Positions 23,825-32,952 of a stretch of DNA of 41,228 bases are shown piece by piece. The position numbers and the translations under genes were made by a program. The stretch spans positions 1 through 41,228 of the forward strand of contig DDQN01000034.1 in the NCBI GenBank assembly GCA_002342685.1, read 5' to 3'. Below the pieces are notes generated by a model. The model saw only the letters and a program-made list of their open reading frames with translations. It was not told where the DNA came from and did not search any database. Positions within the stretch are counted from its first letter, which is position 1. Each line of letters starts with the position of its first letter. The DNA comes from Vibrio sp. UBA2441. Its GTDB lineage: Bacteria > Pseudomonadota > Gammaproteobacteria > Enterobacterales > Vibrionaceae.

Positions 23825-25051
23825 CTAGCGTTTAGGTTTCCCTTTGAACTGTTTTATGCTGGTTTTTTTTGTTGTTCTTCGGTTTGCTTGTTTATCTCTG
23901 GGAGCGCGCTTTCCTTCGCCAGTTGATGGCTTATCAGTTACTGGAAACTCGGCAAGCTCTTGCAGAGGAAGAGCTCGCTGGGTTAAGTTTCGAATGGCTT
24001 GCAGGTAGTCAGTTTCACCATGACACACCAGTGAAATCGCTAATCCTTCTTCTCCTGCTCTTGCTGTACGTCCTACCCTATGTACATAAACCGTTGGGTC
24101 CGCTGGTAGTTCAGCGTTAATAACCGCCGGTAAGAGGTCTACATGAATACCGCGAGCAAGAATATCTGTCGCAATTAATACTTGGATCTTTTTGTCTTTA
24201 AAATTTGCTAGTGTCTGTTCGCGTTCATTTTGTTGTTTATTACCATGCAAAGCTGCGGTATGAATGCCAGCTTTGGTGAGTTTTTTAACTAAGGCATCTG
24301 CATTGTCACGAGCACCAATAAAAACCAGCACTTGTTGCCATTGGTGCTGTTTTATCAGATGAATTAGCGCATTGGCTTTGCTGCCTTTGTTGACTAGAAA
24401 CAGCTGTTCTTCAATTTGTTCTACTACGCTATTCGATTTATTGGCCTGAATAGCAACGGGTTGTTTTAAGATGTTTTTAACCAAAGACTCCAGTGTGTCT
24501 GGCATAGTTGCTGAGAAAAGCAGCGTTTGGTGCGGATGTGGCACTTGTTCTAATATGCGCTGAACATCGGGCCAGAAGCCCATATCTAATAGTCTATCTG
24601 CTTCATCGAGAACAACGCTGTTTACACGAGTTAATTCCAATTCGTTTGTGTTGATTAAATCGAGCAATCTACCGGGGGTCGCTACTATAATCTCTGGTGA
24701 CGATTTCAATTGCTCTATTTGAATGTCTTTGTCTATGCCACCGCTTAGGGTAATGACGTGTAAATCGAGCTTTTTAGCAACAGATGAGAGAGCTTGGGTT
24801 ACCTGATTGGCCAACTCTCGGGTAGGCAACAAAACAAGGGCATGAGCTTTAGCGGGATCGCGTTTGATCTTTTCTAGCAGAGCAAGCCCGTAGGCGAAAG
24901 TTTTGCCGCTGCCGGTTTGAGCCGTTGCAAGAATATCTTTTCCACTTGCTGCTATTGGAATCGTTAATGTCTGAATTTCGGTAGGAGATTCTATTTGTGA
25001 AGGCAGTGCAGCTAATAGCGCTGGACTTAGGTTAAGCGTAGAAAAGGTCAT
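23825..25051 (-). CDS. DEAD-box ATP-dependent RNA helicase, RhlE-like (second of three)
   Basis: RNA helicase of 408 residues. AQTGSGKT is at 44-51, PTRELANQ, then TPGRLLDLI, DEAD in VLDEADRLLDMGF, SAT, ARGIHVD and HRVGRTARAG complete the DEAD-box set. Upstream of the Q motif it is short (MTFSTLNLSPALLAAL). The tail of about 35 residues is basic and low-complexity (KRAPRDKQANRRTTKKT), as in RhlE. It is clearly different from the gene at 11318, so not a recent copy. It is transcribed alone and converges with viaA. Its ribosome site is not obvious. Probably a ribosome-assembly or RNA-decay helper (family inference). Confidence 0.9.
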   Translation of the reverse strand: MTFSTLNLSPALLAALPSQIESPTEIQTLTIPIAASGKDILATAQTGSGKTFAYGLALLEKIKRDPAKAHALVLLPTRELANQVTQALSSVAKKLDLHVITLSGGIDKDIQIEQLKSSPEIIVATPGRLLDLINTNELELTRVNSVVLDEADRLLDMGFWPDVQRILEQVPHPHQTLLFSATMPDTLESLVKNILKQPVAIQANKSNSVVEQIEEQLFLVNKGSKANALIHLIKQHQWQQVLVFIGARDNADALVKKLTKAGIHTAALHGNKQQNEREQTLANFKDKKIQVLIATDILARGIHVDLLPAVINAELPADPTVYVHRVGRTARAGEEGLAISLVCHGETDYLQAIRNLTQRALPLQELAEFPVTDKPSTGEGKRAPRDKQANRRTTKKTSIKQFKGKPKR

Positions 25052-25154
25052 ACATTGTCGTCGGTAAGATGATACTGACTATAGGATATCAGGCGAGTTG
25101 CTCAAGTACATCTTTTTATAGAGCTCACCCGCCTTTTGGGTAGTGTTAAACGAG

Positions 25155-26858
25155 CTATTGAAGACTGCTTTGGTGTGCCTCAATTAGCTGGTTCATTCTT
25201 GCCTCTGCCTGAAGGTGCACTTCATCATAAGTCATGGTACCAACAAAATTGTGAATGACCTCGTAGTAGCACTTCAACTTCGGCTCTGTACCGGATGGTC
25301 GTACAATGACCCGTGATTGATCGTCTAGATGATAGATAAGCACATCACTGGCTGGAAGATTTATGGCTTCGGTTGTTCCTCCTGTAACAAAGCGTAAAGA
25401 TGCTTTGAGATCTTCAATAACAGTGACCTTTTTGCCACCTATTTGAACAGGGGGAGTTGCTCTTAACTTATCACCTATAGGGGGTGAGTCAGCAGCCAGA
25501 GCAATGCTACGTTGTGCATTTAGGTAGAAACCGTGTTCACGGTAGATATCTTCTAACTGATCCCACACCGTTTTGCCCCGTTCCATTAGTCGGTCGGTAA
25601 GCTGAGCAAACGCGACAAGTGCGGACAAGCCATCTTTATCCCACACATTATTACCAATGGTGTAACCCAATGCTTCTTCGTAAGCAAACAGGAATTGCTT
25701 GTCTTCATGTTCAAGATTCATTGCGACATTGGTGAGCCATTTAAATCCAGTTAGCGTCTGGTAATAGCTTGCGCCCTTAGATATCGCAATATGTTCTAGT
25801 AAACGCGACGAAACAATGGTGTTTCCTACTAATTTCTTGTTTGCATCAGTATTGCTGAGCAAGTAATGGCCTAAAAGCGTGCCAACTTGATCACCGCTTA
25901 GCATTTGGTAATTGCCTTCGGCTTTTCGCGCTGCAACGGCAAAGCGATCGGCATCCGGATCGTTGGCACAAGCCAAATCAGCACCAACAGAATCAGCGAG
26001 AGCGACTACCATATCCATTGCCCCTTTTTCTTCGGGGTTTGGGAAATTGATGGTGGGAAAGCGGCCATCAGGTTCACGCTGCTCTGAAACGGAATGAACA
26101 TGTTTAAATCCGGCGTCATCGAGCAAGGTTTCTGCCATTTCCGCGCCGACGCCATGCATGGCAGTGTACGACAAAGAAACCTGCTTGAATGTAGTGGCTG
26201 CAAGTAATGGGTTGTTGTTTATACTTTGACGGTAACTTTCATAATAATCATCTTTTAACCAAACCAGTAAATTGCGTCTTTCAGCAACATCCAGTGAGAT
26301 CAAAGGAATTGGTTTGATAGCAGCTTGCTCTATTCTTGCTGCAATACCAGTATCGTGAGGAGGAATTATTTGTGCCCCATTTTCCCAGTATACTTTGAAG
26401 CCGTTATATTCGGGAGGGTTATGGCTGGCAGTGACGACTACGGCTGCCGCGGCATTTAAATGCTTAACGCCATAGGCGACAATCGGTGTCGCTGCTATTT
26501 TATGGGTAAGAAATACTTTTATACCCAGAGCGGTTAAAACAGCGGCAGTATCATGAGCAAATTGTTGCGAATCGGTTCTGCCATCATAACCAATTACAAC
26601 CCCTCGGCTTGAGGCATGTTCTATATTATCGAGTAGATAATGACCGAGACCAGTCGCGGTTTCCTGGATAACAAGGCGATTCATGCGATTAGGACCGCAG
26701 CCTACTAGTCCCCGAAGCCCAGCGGTACCAAAAGCCAGTCGGGTACGAAATCTATCTTCCAGTTCACTGTATAACTTCGTATCAAGGAGGTACTGAAGTT
26801 CTTCGCGTGTTCTTTGGTCTGGGTCTCTGGCTAACCAGTTGGATACTTTTTCTATCAT
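25155..26858 (-). CDS. Phosphohexomutase (phosphoglucomutase/phosphomannomutase, PGM2 type)
   Basis: Alpha-D-phosphohexomutase interconverting sugar 1- and 6-phosphates; cytoplasmic. 567 residues from the ATG at 26858, chosen over a TTG 21 bases upstream because AAAGAG precedes it. The active phosphoserine is Ser145 in TASHNPPEYNG; the metal loop is DPDADR, the sugar-binding loop YEEALGYTIG and the phosphate loop RPSGTEPKLK, in the normal order. The N-terminal FGTAGLRG supports the PGM2-like subfamily, which includes PgcA-type enzymes and phosphopentomutase-active proteins, so the exact substrate is open. A perfect Fur-box palindrome overlaps its predicted promoter, which is unusual for this enzyme. 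Confidence 0.9.
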   Translation of the reverse strand: MIEKVSNWLARDPDQRTREELQYLLDTKLYSELEDRFRTRLAFGTAGLRGLVGCGPNRMNRLVIQETATGLGHYLLDNIEHASSRGVVIGYDGRTDSQQFAHDTAAVLTALGIKVFLTHKIAATPIVAYGVKHLNAAAAVVVTASHNPPEYNGFKVYWENGAQIIPPHDTGIAARIEQAAIKPIPLISLDVAERRNLLVWLKDDYYESYRQSINNNPLLAATTFKQVSLSYTAMHGVGAEMAETLLDDAGFKHVHSVSEQREPDGRFPTINFPNPEEKGAMDMVVALADSVGADLACANDPDADRFAVAARKAEGNYQMLSGDQVGTLLGHYLLSNTDANKKLVGNTIVSSRLLEHIAISKGASYYQTLTGFKWLTNVAMNLEHEDKQFLFAYEEALGYTIGNNVWDKDGLSALVAFAQLTDRLMERGKTVWDQLEDIYREHGFYLNAQRSIALAADSPPIGDKLRATPPVQIGGKKVTVIEDLKASLRFVTGGTTEAINLPASDVLIYHLDDQSRVIVRPSGTEPKLKCYYEVIHNFVGTMTYDEVHLQAEARMNQLIEAHQSSLQ

Positions 26859-26897
26859 GTTGTTATTCTCTTTACTCAAGGCCTAACTAAATTTACA

Positions 26898-26927
26898 TGA
26901 TAATAATTATCATTACCATGATGCCAA
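26898..26927 (-). promoter_or_regulatory. Predicted pgm promoter overlapped by a perfect Fur box
   Basis: TGATAATAATTATCA at 26898-26912 is an exact 7-1-7 Fur palindrome. On the minus strand TTGGCA (26927-26922), 16 bases, then TATTAT (26905-26900) forms a fair sigma-70 promoter; the Fur box covers its -10. The pgm start is 42 bases downstream, and the maoC gene starts about 330 bases away on the other side. Repression of pgm by Fur plus iron is the simplest reading (inference). Confidence 0.65.
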
Positions 26928-27243
26928 TCGTTTAGTTAGAAAAGAAGTTCATAGTTTAAACATAGTTAATAGCGCAAGGTTTGAGGCTGATATTTGAATT
27001 TTAATAATTGAAAAAATGAGAAATTAAAGTTTTGTTCATTTCAACCGTTATAAGTATGTCATCAGATCAGTTAGTAATTAGTTAATAAAATAATGTTCTA
27101 TTGATTATCTAATTGATTTTTATAAATAAAACGGTGTTCGGAATACATGTGTTCGCTCGAAAGTGTTTGCATCATTTTGTGAACTTGTTCAAAATTACGG
27201 GAATAGAACTCAACCGATGAGTTAAGAATAACTAAGGATTTAT
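26928..27243. other. AT-rich gap upstream of the maoC gene
   Basis: About 315 bases with no ORF. A small hairpin AACTCA/TGAGTT at 27207-27223 sits just before the maoC ribosome site (AAGGAT). No clear -10/-35 pair or operator was recognised. Confidence 0.4.
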
Positions 27244-27930
27244 ATGAAAGTCGTTGATATGCTTAAGCATAAAAGTGAATCTTTGGCAAAACATCCTTTC
27301 GAAATTAAAGAATATATGTCTCCAGTATTGCTCGATTACTGGAGCGATTTTGTGAATAAAGCAAATGAAACGCCGTTGGCACAATGGTTTCGTGAACACG
27401 CATTATTGCCAGCAGTAAATGAAGAACAGCACTCTGTAGCAGAAGAGCGAATAGAGTTAAGCCCAGCGGCGCAAAAAGTATTTAGTGAATTGCACGCCAA
27501 GCTCGATGAGGAGATTCACGTAGGTGATTGGATCTCTATTTCACAAGATCGTATTAACGCCTTTGGTAAAGTAACGGAAGATATGCAGTGGATACATACC
27601 GATCCAGAGCGTTCTGCCGAAGAGTCTCCATTTAAAACGACAGTTGCGCACGGTTTCTTAACGCTTTCTATGCTTTCACGAATGACAGATAGCGTTGATC
27701 CAGAAAACTCTCAATTCCCGACAGCACGGTTGGTAGTAAATGTAGGGCTGAATCAGGTTCGTTTCCCGTATCCTGTAAAATCGGGCGATAATATAAGAAC
27801 CCGCAGTAAACTACTTAAAGTAACGCCAATTAAGAAAGGGTTGGAAGTTGAGCGTGAAATGAAGGTGGAAATTGATGGTGTTCGCAGACCAGGTTGCGTT
27901 GTAATCTCGGTAATCCGACTCTATTTCTAA
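27244..27930 (+). CDS. MaoC-family enoyl-CoA hydratase-like protein
   Basis: Hot-dog-fold protein of 228 residues, probably an (R)-specific enoyl-CoA hydratase. The C-terminal two thirds carry the R-hydratase motif: FGKVTEDMQWIHTDPE with Asp113 and His118 in the required D-x4-H spacing, then SPFKTTVAHGFLTLS. The first 85 residues are an added segment with WFREHALLPA that I do not recognise; it may help dimerise or bind a partner. The gene stands alone: no polyhydroxyalkanoate synthase or phaB neighbour is visible. ATG with AAGGATTTAT upstream. It converges with the PstS-like gene, sharing a terminator. Confidence 0.88.
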   Translation: MKVVDMLKHKSESLAKHPFEIKEYMSPVLLDYWSDFVNKANETPLAQWFREHALLPAVNEEQHSVAEERIELSPAAQKVFSELHAKLDEEIHVGDWISISQDRINAFGKVTEDMQWIHTDPERSAEESPFKTTVAHGFLTLSMLSRMTDSVDPENSQFPTARLVVNVGLNQVRFPYPVKSGDNIRTRSKLLKVTPIKKGLEVEREMKVEIDGVRRPGCVVISVIRLYF

Positions 27931-27952
27931 TTTATTGCTGTAATGGATACGT

Positions 27953-27980
27953 GAAGAGCTGACTTAGGTCAGCTCTTTTG
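27953..27980. terminator. Bidirectional terminator between maoC and pstS-like genes
   Basis: AGAGCTGAC and GTCAGCTCT form a perfect nine-pair stem with a four-base loop, followed by TTTTGCTTTT. It serves maoC; weak T content on the minus side gives only partial support for the other gene. Confidence 0.85.
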
Positions 27981-27991
27981 CTTTTAAGATA

Positions 27992-28807
27992 TTATTTAAC
28001 CGGCGTATAACCATATTGATGAATGAGTAGCTTTGCGGTGTCCGATTGAATGAAATCAACAAAATCTTGCCCATCTTTACTGATTTTTTGGTTCTGATAA
28101 AGAATGATGAAGGGGCGTGAAAGCTGGTATTTTTGTGACGAGATATTAGCAGGAGTTGCTTTAATACCTTCAAAGCTTATTTCTTTCACGGAATTATCGA
28201 CTGAACCATCCGACACAAAGCCGATAGCCTGCGGGTTATGGTTTACAATGCTTTTCACCATGCTATTGCTATTTACAACCAAATTAGCCGGATTGATGTC
28301 AGACACCTGACGATTATTGACTATTCGAGTTAATCCGAGCAGCGATTCGAAACTGCTACGAGAACCAGAAGACTGCTCGCGTGTTACTACCGCGATTTGA
28401 CGATCTTGTCCACCAAGCTGCTTCCAGTTGGTAATATTACCTTTGTAGATATTGAATAGTTGCTCTCGGGTAATATTTTTAATTGGATTCGCGTGGTTTA
28501 CAACAATGGCAAGGCCATCATAGGCAATGGTTAATAACGTTAGTTCTTGATTATATTCCGCTTCTGTCAGGTAGCGAGAGCTCATTCCTATTTCCGCGAC
28601 ACCTTTTTTTACCATGGTGACGCCAGCCGTTGAACCAATACCTTGCACTGCTACATACGAAGAGTCGTGAGTCGCATTAAATTCTTCAGCGAGTACATCC
28701 ATTATGCGTGTCACTGATGTCGAACCAGATACATTAACTTCTTTAGCCCCGACACCGGGGATCAAAGCAGTTGTGAAAAGAAGCGTTGCTAATACAACAC
28801 GGAACAT
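27992..28807 (-). CDS. Periplasmic phosphate-binding protein, PstS-like, without transporter genes
   Basis: Secreted solute-binding protein of the PBP-like PstS family, 271 residues from the ATG at 28807, which has CAGGAG eight bases upstream. The signal peptide is about 1-21 (VVLATLLFTTALIPGVGA). The mature start KEVNVSGSTSVTRIMDVLA carries the phosphate-binding serine/threonine loop, and EQSSGSRSSFESLLG is the second binding segment, both typical of PstS. No pstC, pstA, pstB or phoU gene is near, and its neighbours face away or converge. It may feed a Pst system encoded elsewhere or be a dedicated sensor or scavenging protein. No Pho box recognised. Confidence 0.88.
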   Translation of the reverse strand: MFRVVLATLLFTTALIPGVGAKEVNVSGSTSVTRIMDVLAEEFNATHDSSYVAVQGIGSTAGVTMVKKGVAEIGMSSRYLTEAEYNQELTLLTIAYDGLAIVVNHANPIKNITREQLFNIYKGNITNWKQLGGQDRQIAVVTREQSSGSRSSFESLLGLTRIVNNRQVSDINPANLVVNSNSMVKSIVNHNPQAIGFVSDGSVDNSVKEISFEGIKATPANISSQKYQLSRPFIILYQNQKISKDGQDFVDFIQSDTAKLLIHQYGYTPVK

Positions 28808-29031
28808 AAAATTCTCCTGAATAAAAATATACGTCAGTGGCAAGTATTCAACCAAACAAAAAAGCCGAAATTTGCCTATTAAACTAGCTGGGATGTATTC
28901 TATCGTTCGGTTATGTCAGTTTTGTGAAACTGGTTTATGATGATTATTGTGTTTTAGCGATTGCTTAAGTATACAAAATGCTAATTAAATTGTTAAAATA
29001 CAAACTAGGTGCCGGTAAAGGTGGTAGTACG

Positions 29032-29391
29032 ATGTATATATCTGAGATCGAACAATTTCGACTTGAGAAAGCCGTACGAGTTATGTGCACAAATCGTAAT
29101 CAGAACATTCCTGCAGAGCTGGGAAAAGTACAATACGAGATTTACGAAGAAGGTGTTTTATTTACAAAACTTTGTTTTTTATTGGATTCCGTCCATATCA
29201 ATTATGAACACCCAGTAGCCAAGTTGGAATTTGATTCAGATGTCAAACAGTGGAAACTGTTTTTAGCAGAAAGAGAGGAAAATAGTGCCGAGTTAATCGC
29301 TTGGTCACCGTACCCTTATTTATCCGCTAAACCTGATTTTAAGGTTTTGTTAAATGAGATAGAACACGATCCATACCAACTCATTTGGTGA
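29032..29391 (+). CDS. DUF3024-family protein
   Basis: Small cytoplasmic protein, 119 residues from the ATG at 29032, which has AAAGGTGG seven bases before; a longer upstream frame has no ribosome site. The layout (EIEQFRLEKAVRVMC, a mid-segment of beta strands with PVAKLEFDSDVKQWKLF, then a C-terminal YPYLSAKPDFKVLLNEIEHD) matches DUF3024 as I remember it, in which an N-terminal helix is followed by a sheet with a conserved W-K-x-(F/Y). Function unknown. It is monocistronic and ends at a strong bidirectional terminator shared with the AraC gene. Confidence 0.75.
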   Translation: MYISEIEQFRLEKAVRVMCTNRNQNIPAELGKVQYEIYEEGVLFTKLCFLLDSVHINYEHPVAKLEFDSDVKQWKLFLAEREENSAELIAWSPYPYLSAKPDFKVLLNEIEHDPYQLIW

Positions 29392-29418
29392 TTTTGGCTT
29401 TAATAAAAAAGAAAATAC

Positions 29419-29449
29419 TAAAAAGGAGAACATTGCGTTCTCCTTTTTT
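29419..29449. terminator. Bidirectional terminator between DUF3024 and araC-type genes
   Basis: AAAAAGGAGAAC and GTTCTCCTTTTTT around a five-base loop; A run on one side and T run on the other, so it works both ways. Confidence 0.93.
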
Positions 29450-29454
29450 GATGG

Positions 29455-30264
29455 TTATCGCTGTGTTATATGCTGGCGGAACTCTTTGGGAGTCATGCCC
29501 TGAACCCCTTTAAAAGCGGTACTAAAGTGGGCGGCACTTTTGAATCCTGACTCAAAAGCTATCTGGGCAATTGATTTGTTAGATAGCCTTAATTTTGTTG
29601 CTGCATGGTTTACACGTTTAACTTTTAATATCTGAGAAAAGCTTAGGTCTTCTGCTGCGAGTCGCCGTTTGAGTGTTGCTATCGACATTCCTAAGAAATG
29701 TGCTGTCATTTCGAGTGAAACATCATTTTCTATATTCAACTCTATAAAACCAATGACTTTTTGAGCAGTATTTTGATTGCATGCACTACGAACAAGTGGC
29801 TGTAAGTTAGGTGCGATGTGAATTATCTCAAACAATAATGCTTGAGCAAGCGCTTCTAGCGTTAATTCTGAACTGTTTTCGGATTGCTTAGTTTTAATCA
29901 ATAATAGCAAGGTTTCCATGGCTGTCTGGTGATTGCTATTTAAAGAAAAAACATCGTGGTCTAACTCTGTAACTGATTGATTGCTTGAGGAAAGTGTATC
30001 GCAAAACTGTCGGAATAAGCTTGGTTCAAAAGTAATAACATCGGCCAAGAAATGACCTTCATCAGTAAAAGACTCGAGTTCCCTTAATTGATCGGAATGA
30101 TAGATAGTAAATTCACCAGCATTTAGCTGGTATTGTTTCTCATCCCTAGTTTTATATGAGAGTGTCCCCTCTCTTATAAAAACAACGCCGCACTGAGTGA
30201 CAGGGTAGCGATCTCTTTTCCGAGCAACAAAAATTTCATGCTTATAAATCGTTATTCGTGACAT
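29455..30264 (-). CDS. AraC-family transcriptional regulator
   Basis: Transcription factor of 269 residues. The C-terminal 100 residues form the AraC/XylS double helix-turn-helix: first motif in SLEMTAHFLGMSIATLKRRL, linker, then second motif KSIAQIAFESGFKSAAHFSTAFK and GMTPKEFRQ. The N-terminal 150 residues begin with a cupin-like strand pattern (VVFIREGTLSYKTRDEKQY) without a recognisable ligand site. The layout recalls ToxT/GadX-like regulators, but sequence similarity is only in the DNA-binding domain. It lies downstream of rnb behind a terminator and converges with the DUF3024 gene; no target is evident nearby. Confidence 0.92.
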   Translation of the reverse strand: MSRITIYKHEIFVARKRDRYPVTQCGVVFIREGTLSYKTRDEKQYQLNAGEFTIYHSDQLRELESFTDEGHFLADVITFEPSLFRQFCDTLSSSNQSVTELDHDVFSLNSNHQTAMETLLLLIKTKQSENSSELTLEALAQALLFEIIHIAPNLQPLVRSACNQNTAQKVIGFIELNIENDVSLEMTAHFLGMSIATLKRRLAAEDLSFSQILKVKRVNHAATKLRLSNKSIAQIAFESGFKSAAHFSTAFKGVQGMTPKEFRQHITQR

Positions 30265-30285
30265 ATATTCTTCACTGCTTAATTA

Positions 30286-30307
30286 AAAAGGCACAAAACC
30301 GGTGCCT
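30286..30307 (-). terminator. Intrinsic terminator of rnb
   Basis: On the minus strand GGCAC-loop-GTGCC is followed by TTTTT, 20 bases past the rnb stop and just before the AraC-family gene. Confidence 0.85.
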
Positions 30308-30326
30308 TCTTCTTTGTTAATCATTC

Positions 30327-32324
30327 TTATGCGTCTTTTGTAGTTGGTTTATCTACGGTATCAGCAAATGATTGCGTTGGTCTTGCTACGATATTACGGT
30401 TTTCCACGTGTACTTCTGCAAGTACTACTTCTATCACATCACCAAGTTTGTAAACGTGATCTTTGTCGATAGAAACCGTTCCATTTTCGCTACTGCATTC
30501 AATACGTTGTTTATTATCAAGGATTAATGATGCTGGCACGAATGCTGTGGCACCGTTTTCTAATATACGAATACGCATGCCTGGTCTGTTTATATCAAAA
30601 ATTTCAGCTTGATAGACCGTTCCATTAGCAGGTTCATTCTGTAATGTACGAACATACAGCCAATCGGCAATGTTTCGTTCTGCCATTTTATGATGTTTAC
30701 GGTGTACCGATAGTTCATCGCCCAAATCATTGTCAGGTGCTTGCTGTGGCGCTTTGTTAAGGATATGTGCCTTTAGCAGACGATGGTTGATCATGTCTCC
30801 ATACTTGCGAATAGGAGATGTCCATGTAGCATAAATGTCCAGACCCATTGCAAAGTGAGGTTCAACTTTGTTGGATATTTCGCTATAGGCTTGATATTTA
30901 CGAATACGATTGTCCAAATAGCTGGTTTCTTGACCATTTAGCCATCGACGCAATGCACTAAAACCATCCAGATTAGTGATGCTTTCTTTGGTAAAAGGTA
31001 ACTCGGAATCAGGGTTCACTAGCGCTATTACATCTTTCAGTTTTTCGGGTTTAAATCCTGAATGAGTATTGAACACACCAGTAGAGAATGAAGATGCTAA
31101 GACCTTACCAGCACAGATGTTGGCGGTAATCATAGCTTCTTCTACTAGTCGGTTGGCACTTCTTCGTTCGTCTGCATGAATTCGAATAACGTCATTATCA
31201 TCACTTAATTCAAATCGATAATCTGGGCGATCAGGAAAAACGACCGCATTTTCTTCTCGCCATAATGCGCGAGCTTTAGAAAACTCATATAAGTCAGTGA
31301 GTACGTTTTTGATTGTGCTTTCAGGTTGCCAATCTTGATTGTCGCTATGCTCTATCCAGTCTGAGACCTGTCCATAAGCTAAACGAGCATGAGATTTTAT
31401 GTTAGCGGCGTAGAATTTAATATCATCATTGATAGACCCGTTTTGTTTGATCGTGACTGTACAACATAGAGCGGGGCGAACTTCTCCCTCTATCAATGAA
31501 CACAAATCATCAGCGAGTTCTCTGGGTAACATAGGAATGTTACGCCCAGGCAAGTAGATAGTAAAACCACGTTCACGTGCTACTTTGTCCATTTCATCAT
31601 CAGGGGCGATATAGGCCGTTGGATCGGCAATAGCAATGGTTAACTCAAAATCACCGTTGTCATTTCTTTTTGCGAACAGAGCATCATCCATATCTTTGGT
31701 TGATTCTCCATCTATGGTGACAAATGGAATATTGGTCATATCTATGCGTTTGAGGCTTTCGTCATCATTGATCTGCCAATGTTCGATGCCGTCAGGCTCA
31801 CTGTTTGGTAGGTCGTTTTGTGCGAGCGTAACCCACCACGGCGCAATCTTGTCATCTGCATTAGTGATTTTTTCACTGATCTCGGCAAAAAAACCATTAT
31901 CACCATTTAAAGGGTGGCGAGTAATATGGGCAACAACCCAGTCTCCTTCGGCTAACGTTTCAGGGTTTAGTCCTTTTTTCGCTTTTGCCTTTAAAGAGAG
32001 TCTTTTAAGCTGAGGAATGTCTGGTACAACATTTAGTCGACCTTTAAACATTTTTACACGACCGATAAATCGAGTCAGGCTTTGTTCAACAAGTTCGTCA
32101 GGTTCAGCAACTTCTTTATCGTTTTCAGTGCGAATTAACGCAATCACTTTGTCCCCATGTAAACACTTTTTCATATAGGGAGGTGGGATGAAGTAACTGT
32201 GTTTACTGTCTACCTCTAAAAAGCCAAAGCCTTTATCTGTGGCCTTGATAGTGCCCTCTTTTTTTGGAATGTTTTCTTTGATTTGCTGTTTTAGCTGAGC
32301 GAGAAGGGGGTTATCTTGAAACAT
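30327..32324 (-). CDS. rnb: Exoribonuclease II
   Basis: 3'-to-5' processive exoribonuclease that degrades single-stranded RNA; cytoplasmic. The 665 residues compare with 644 in E. coli. Order: N-terminal cold-shock-like domains (GTIKATDKGFGFLEVDSKHS), the central RNB domain with the active-site aspartates in TIDGESTKDMDDALFA near residue 210, IYLPGRNIPMLPRELADDLC, and WTSPIRKYGDMINHRLL near residue 510, then a C-terminal S1 domain. The RNB aspartates are intact, so it should be active. Monocistronic with its own terminator; its upstream region is a 430-base gap. It lies among three DEAD-box helicase genes. Confidence 0.96.
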   Translation of the reverse strand: MFQDNPLLAQLKQQIKENIPKKEGTIKATDKGFGFLEVDSKHSYFIPPPYMKKCLHGDKVIALIRTENDKEVAEPDELVEQSLTRFIGRVKMFKGRLNVVPDIPQLKRLSLKAKAKKGLNPETLAEGDWVVAHITRHPLNGDNGFFAEISEKITNADDKIAPWWVTLAQNDLPNSEPDGIEHWQINDDESLKRIDMTNIPFVTIDGESTKDMDDALFAKRNDNGDFELTIAIADPTAYIAPDDEMDKVARERGFTIYLPGRNIPMLPRELADDLCSLIEGEVRPALCCTVTIKQNGSINDDIKFYAANIKSHARLAYGQVSDWIEHSDNQDWQPESTIKNVLTDLYEFSKARALWREENAVVFPDRPDYRFELSDDNDVIRIHADERRSANRLVEEAMITANICAGKVLASSFSTGVFNTHSGFKPEKLKDVIALVNPDSELPFTKESITNLDGFSALRRWLNGQETSYLDNRIRKYQAYSEISNKVEPHFAMGLDIYATWTSPIRKYGDMINHRLLKAHILNKAPQQAPDNDLGDELSVHRKHHKMAERNIADWLYVRTLQNEPANGTVYQAEIFDINRPGMRIRILENGATAFVPASLILDNKQRIECSSENGTVSIDKDHVYKLGDVIEVVLAEVHVENRNIVARPTQSFADTVDKPTTKDA

Positions 32325-32753
32325 TGATGAATTCTATGCCTTTGATTTTAAAAGAGGATTAATCCCTTCAAAATGTATGCCCAACACGAAGCCAATATTG
32401 TTGCAGGGCAATGCTTTGCGGAATTAATGATTAAAAATTTTACTGTTTCACATAGTACAAGGTTATGTTGAGAAAGTATAACTGTAATCAAGATGGTGAT
32501 ACTTCGAATTATAGGTATAAACAATGAAAGTTTGATTAGAATTGTATTAGAGTTATCACTGTGATTAGCTAATCAATCTGTCTAAAGAGTAGAAGCCTGT
32601 AAATAATGGAAGTGGTATGATTATTATTAATAACGACATATTTGAAAATAAGTCACCCTAGAAAAAAGTATATGAGTATTCTGTTCTGGTTGACTGATTA
32701 GCAAAAGAGATTAATTCGCATTGAAAGATGTTCTATAAGTTGAGGTAAACTGA
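32325..32753. other. Non-coding gap between rnb and the small lipoprotein gene
   Basis: About 430 AT-rich bases for two divergent promoters. A perfect 12-base palindrome GATTAGCTAATC is at 32563-32574, with GATTAG also at 32533. Possible operator or nucleoid-protein site. A 13-codon frame at 32617 was not accepted. No terminator or RNA gene is evident. Confidence 0.4.
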
Positions 32754-32921
32754 ATGAAATATACGCTTACTACTGTAGCTATTGCACTACTCCTTAGCGG
32801 ATGCGCAGAAACATGGCAAGGTGCCAAAAAAGACTCGTCTACTATTTGGAGTAAAACAAAACAGACTACTAATGAAGCTGTTAAGAGTACGAAAGAGGCG
32901 ATTCACGAAGCTACTGAGTAA
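32754..32921 (+). CDS. Small entericidin-like lipoprotein, 55 residues
   Basis: Tiny predicted lipoprotein. The signal peptide MKYTLTTVAIALLLSGC ends in a lipobox (LLSGC), leaving a mature peptide of about 39 residues (CAETWQGAKKDSSTIWS onwards), rich in Lys, Thr and Ser with an amphipathic helical pattern (AVKSTKEAIHEA). Size and layout resemble entericidins, but the sequence is not clearly the same family. TTGAGG is eight bases before the ATG, and a strong terminator follows, which supports a real, separately expressed gene. No antidote partner lies next to it. Confidence 0.75.
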   Translation: MKYTLTTVAIALLLSGCAETWQGAKKDSSTIWSKTKQTTNEAVKSTKEAIHEATE

Positions 32922-32952
32922 CCGAGAATTTGAATTATGAGCACTTAAGTGA

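Noticed and set aside
26858..26879. TTG start for pgm adding seven residues
   Set aside because: The ATG at 26858 has a better ribosome site, and the extra residues have no family match.
32617..32658. 13-codon frame in the rnb-lipoprotein gap
   Set aside because: Weak ribosome site placed too close to the ATG, AT-rich codons and no supporting context.
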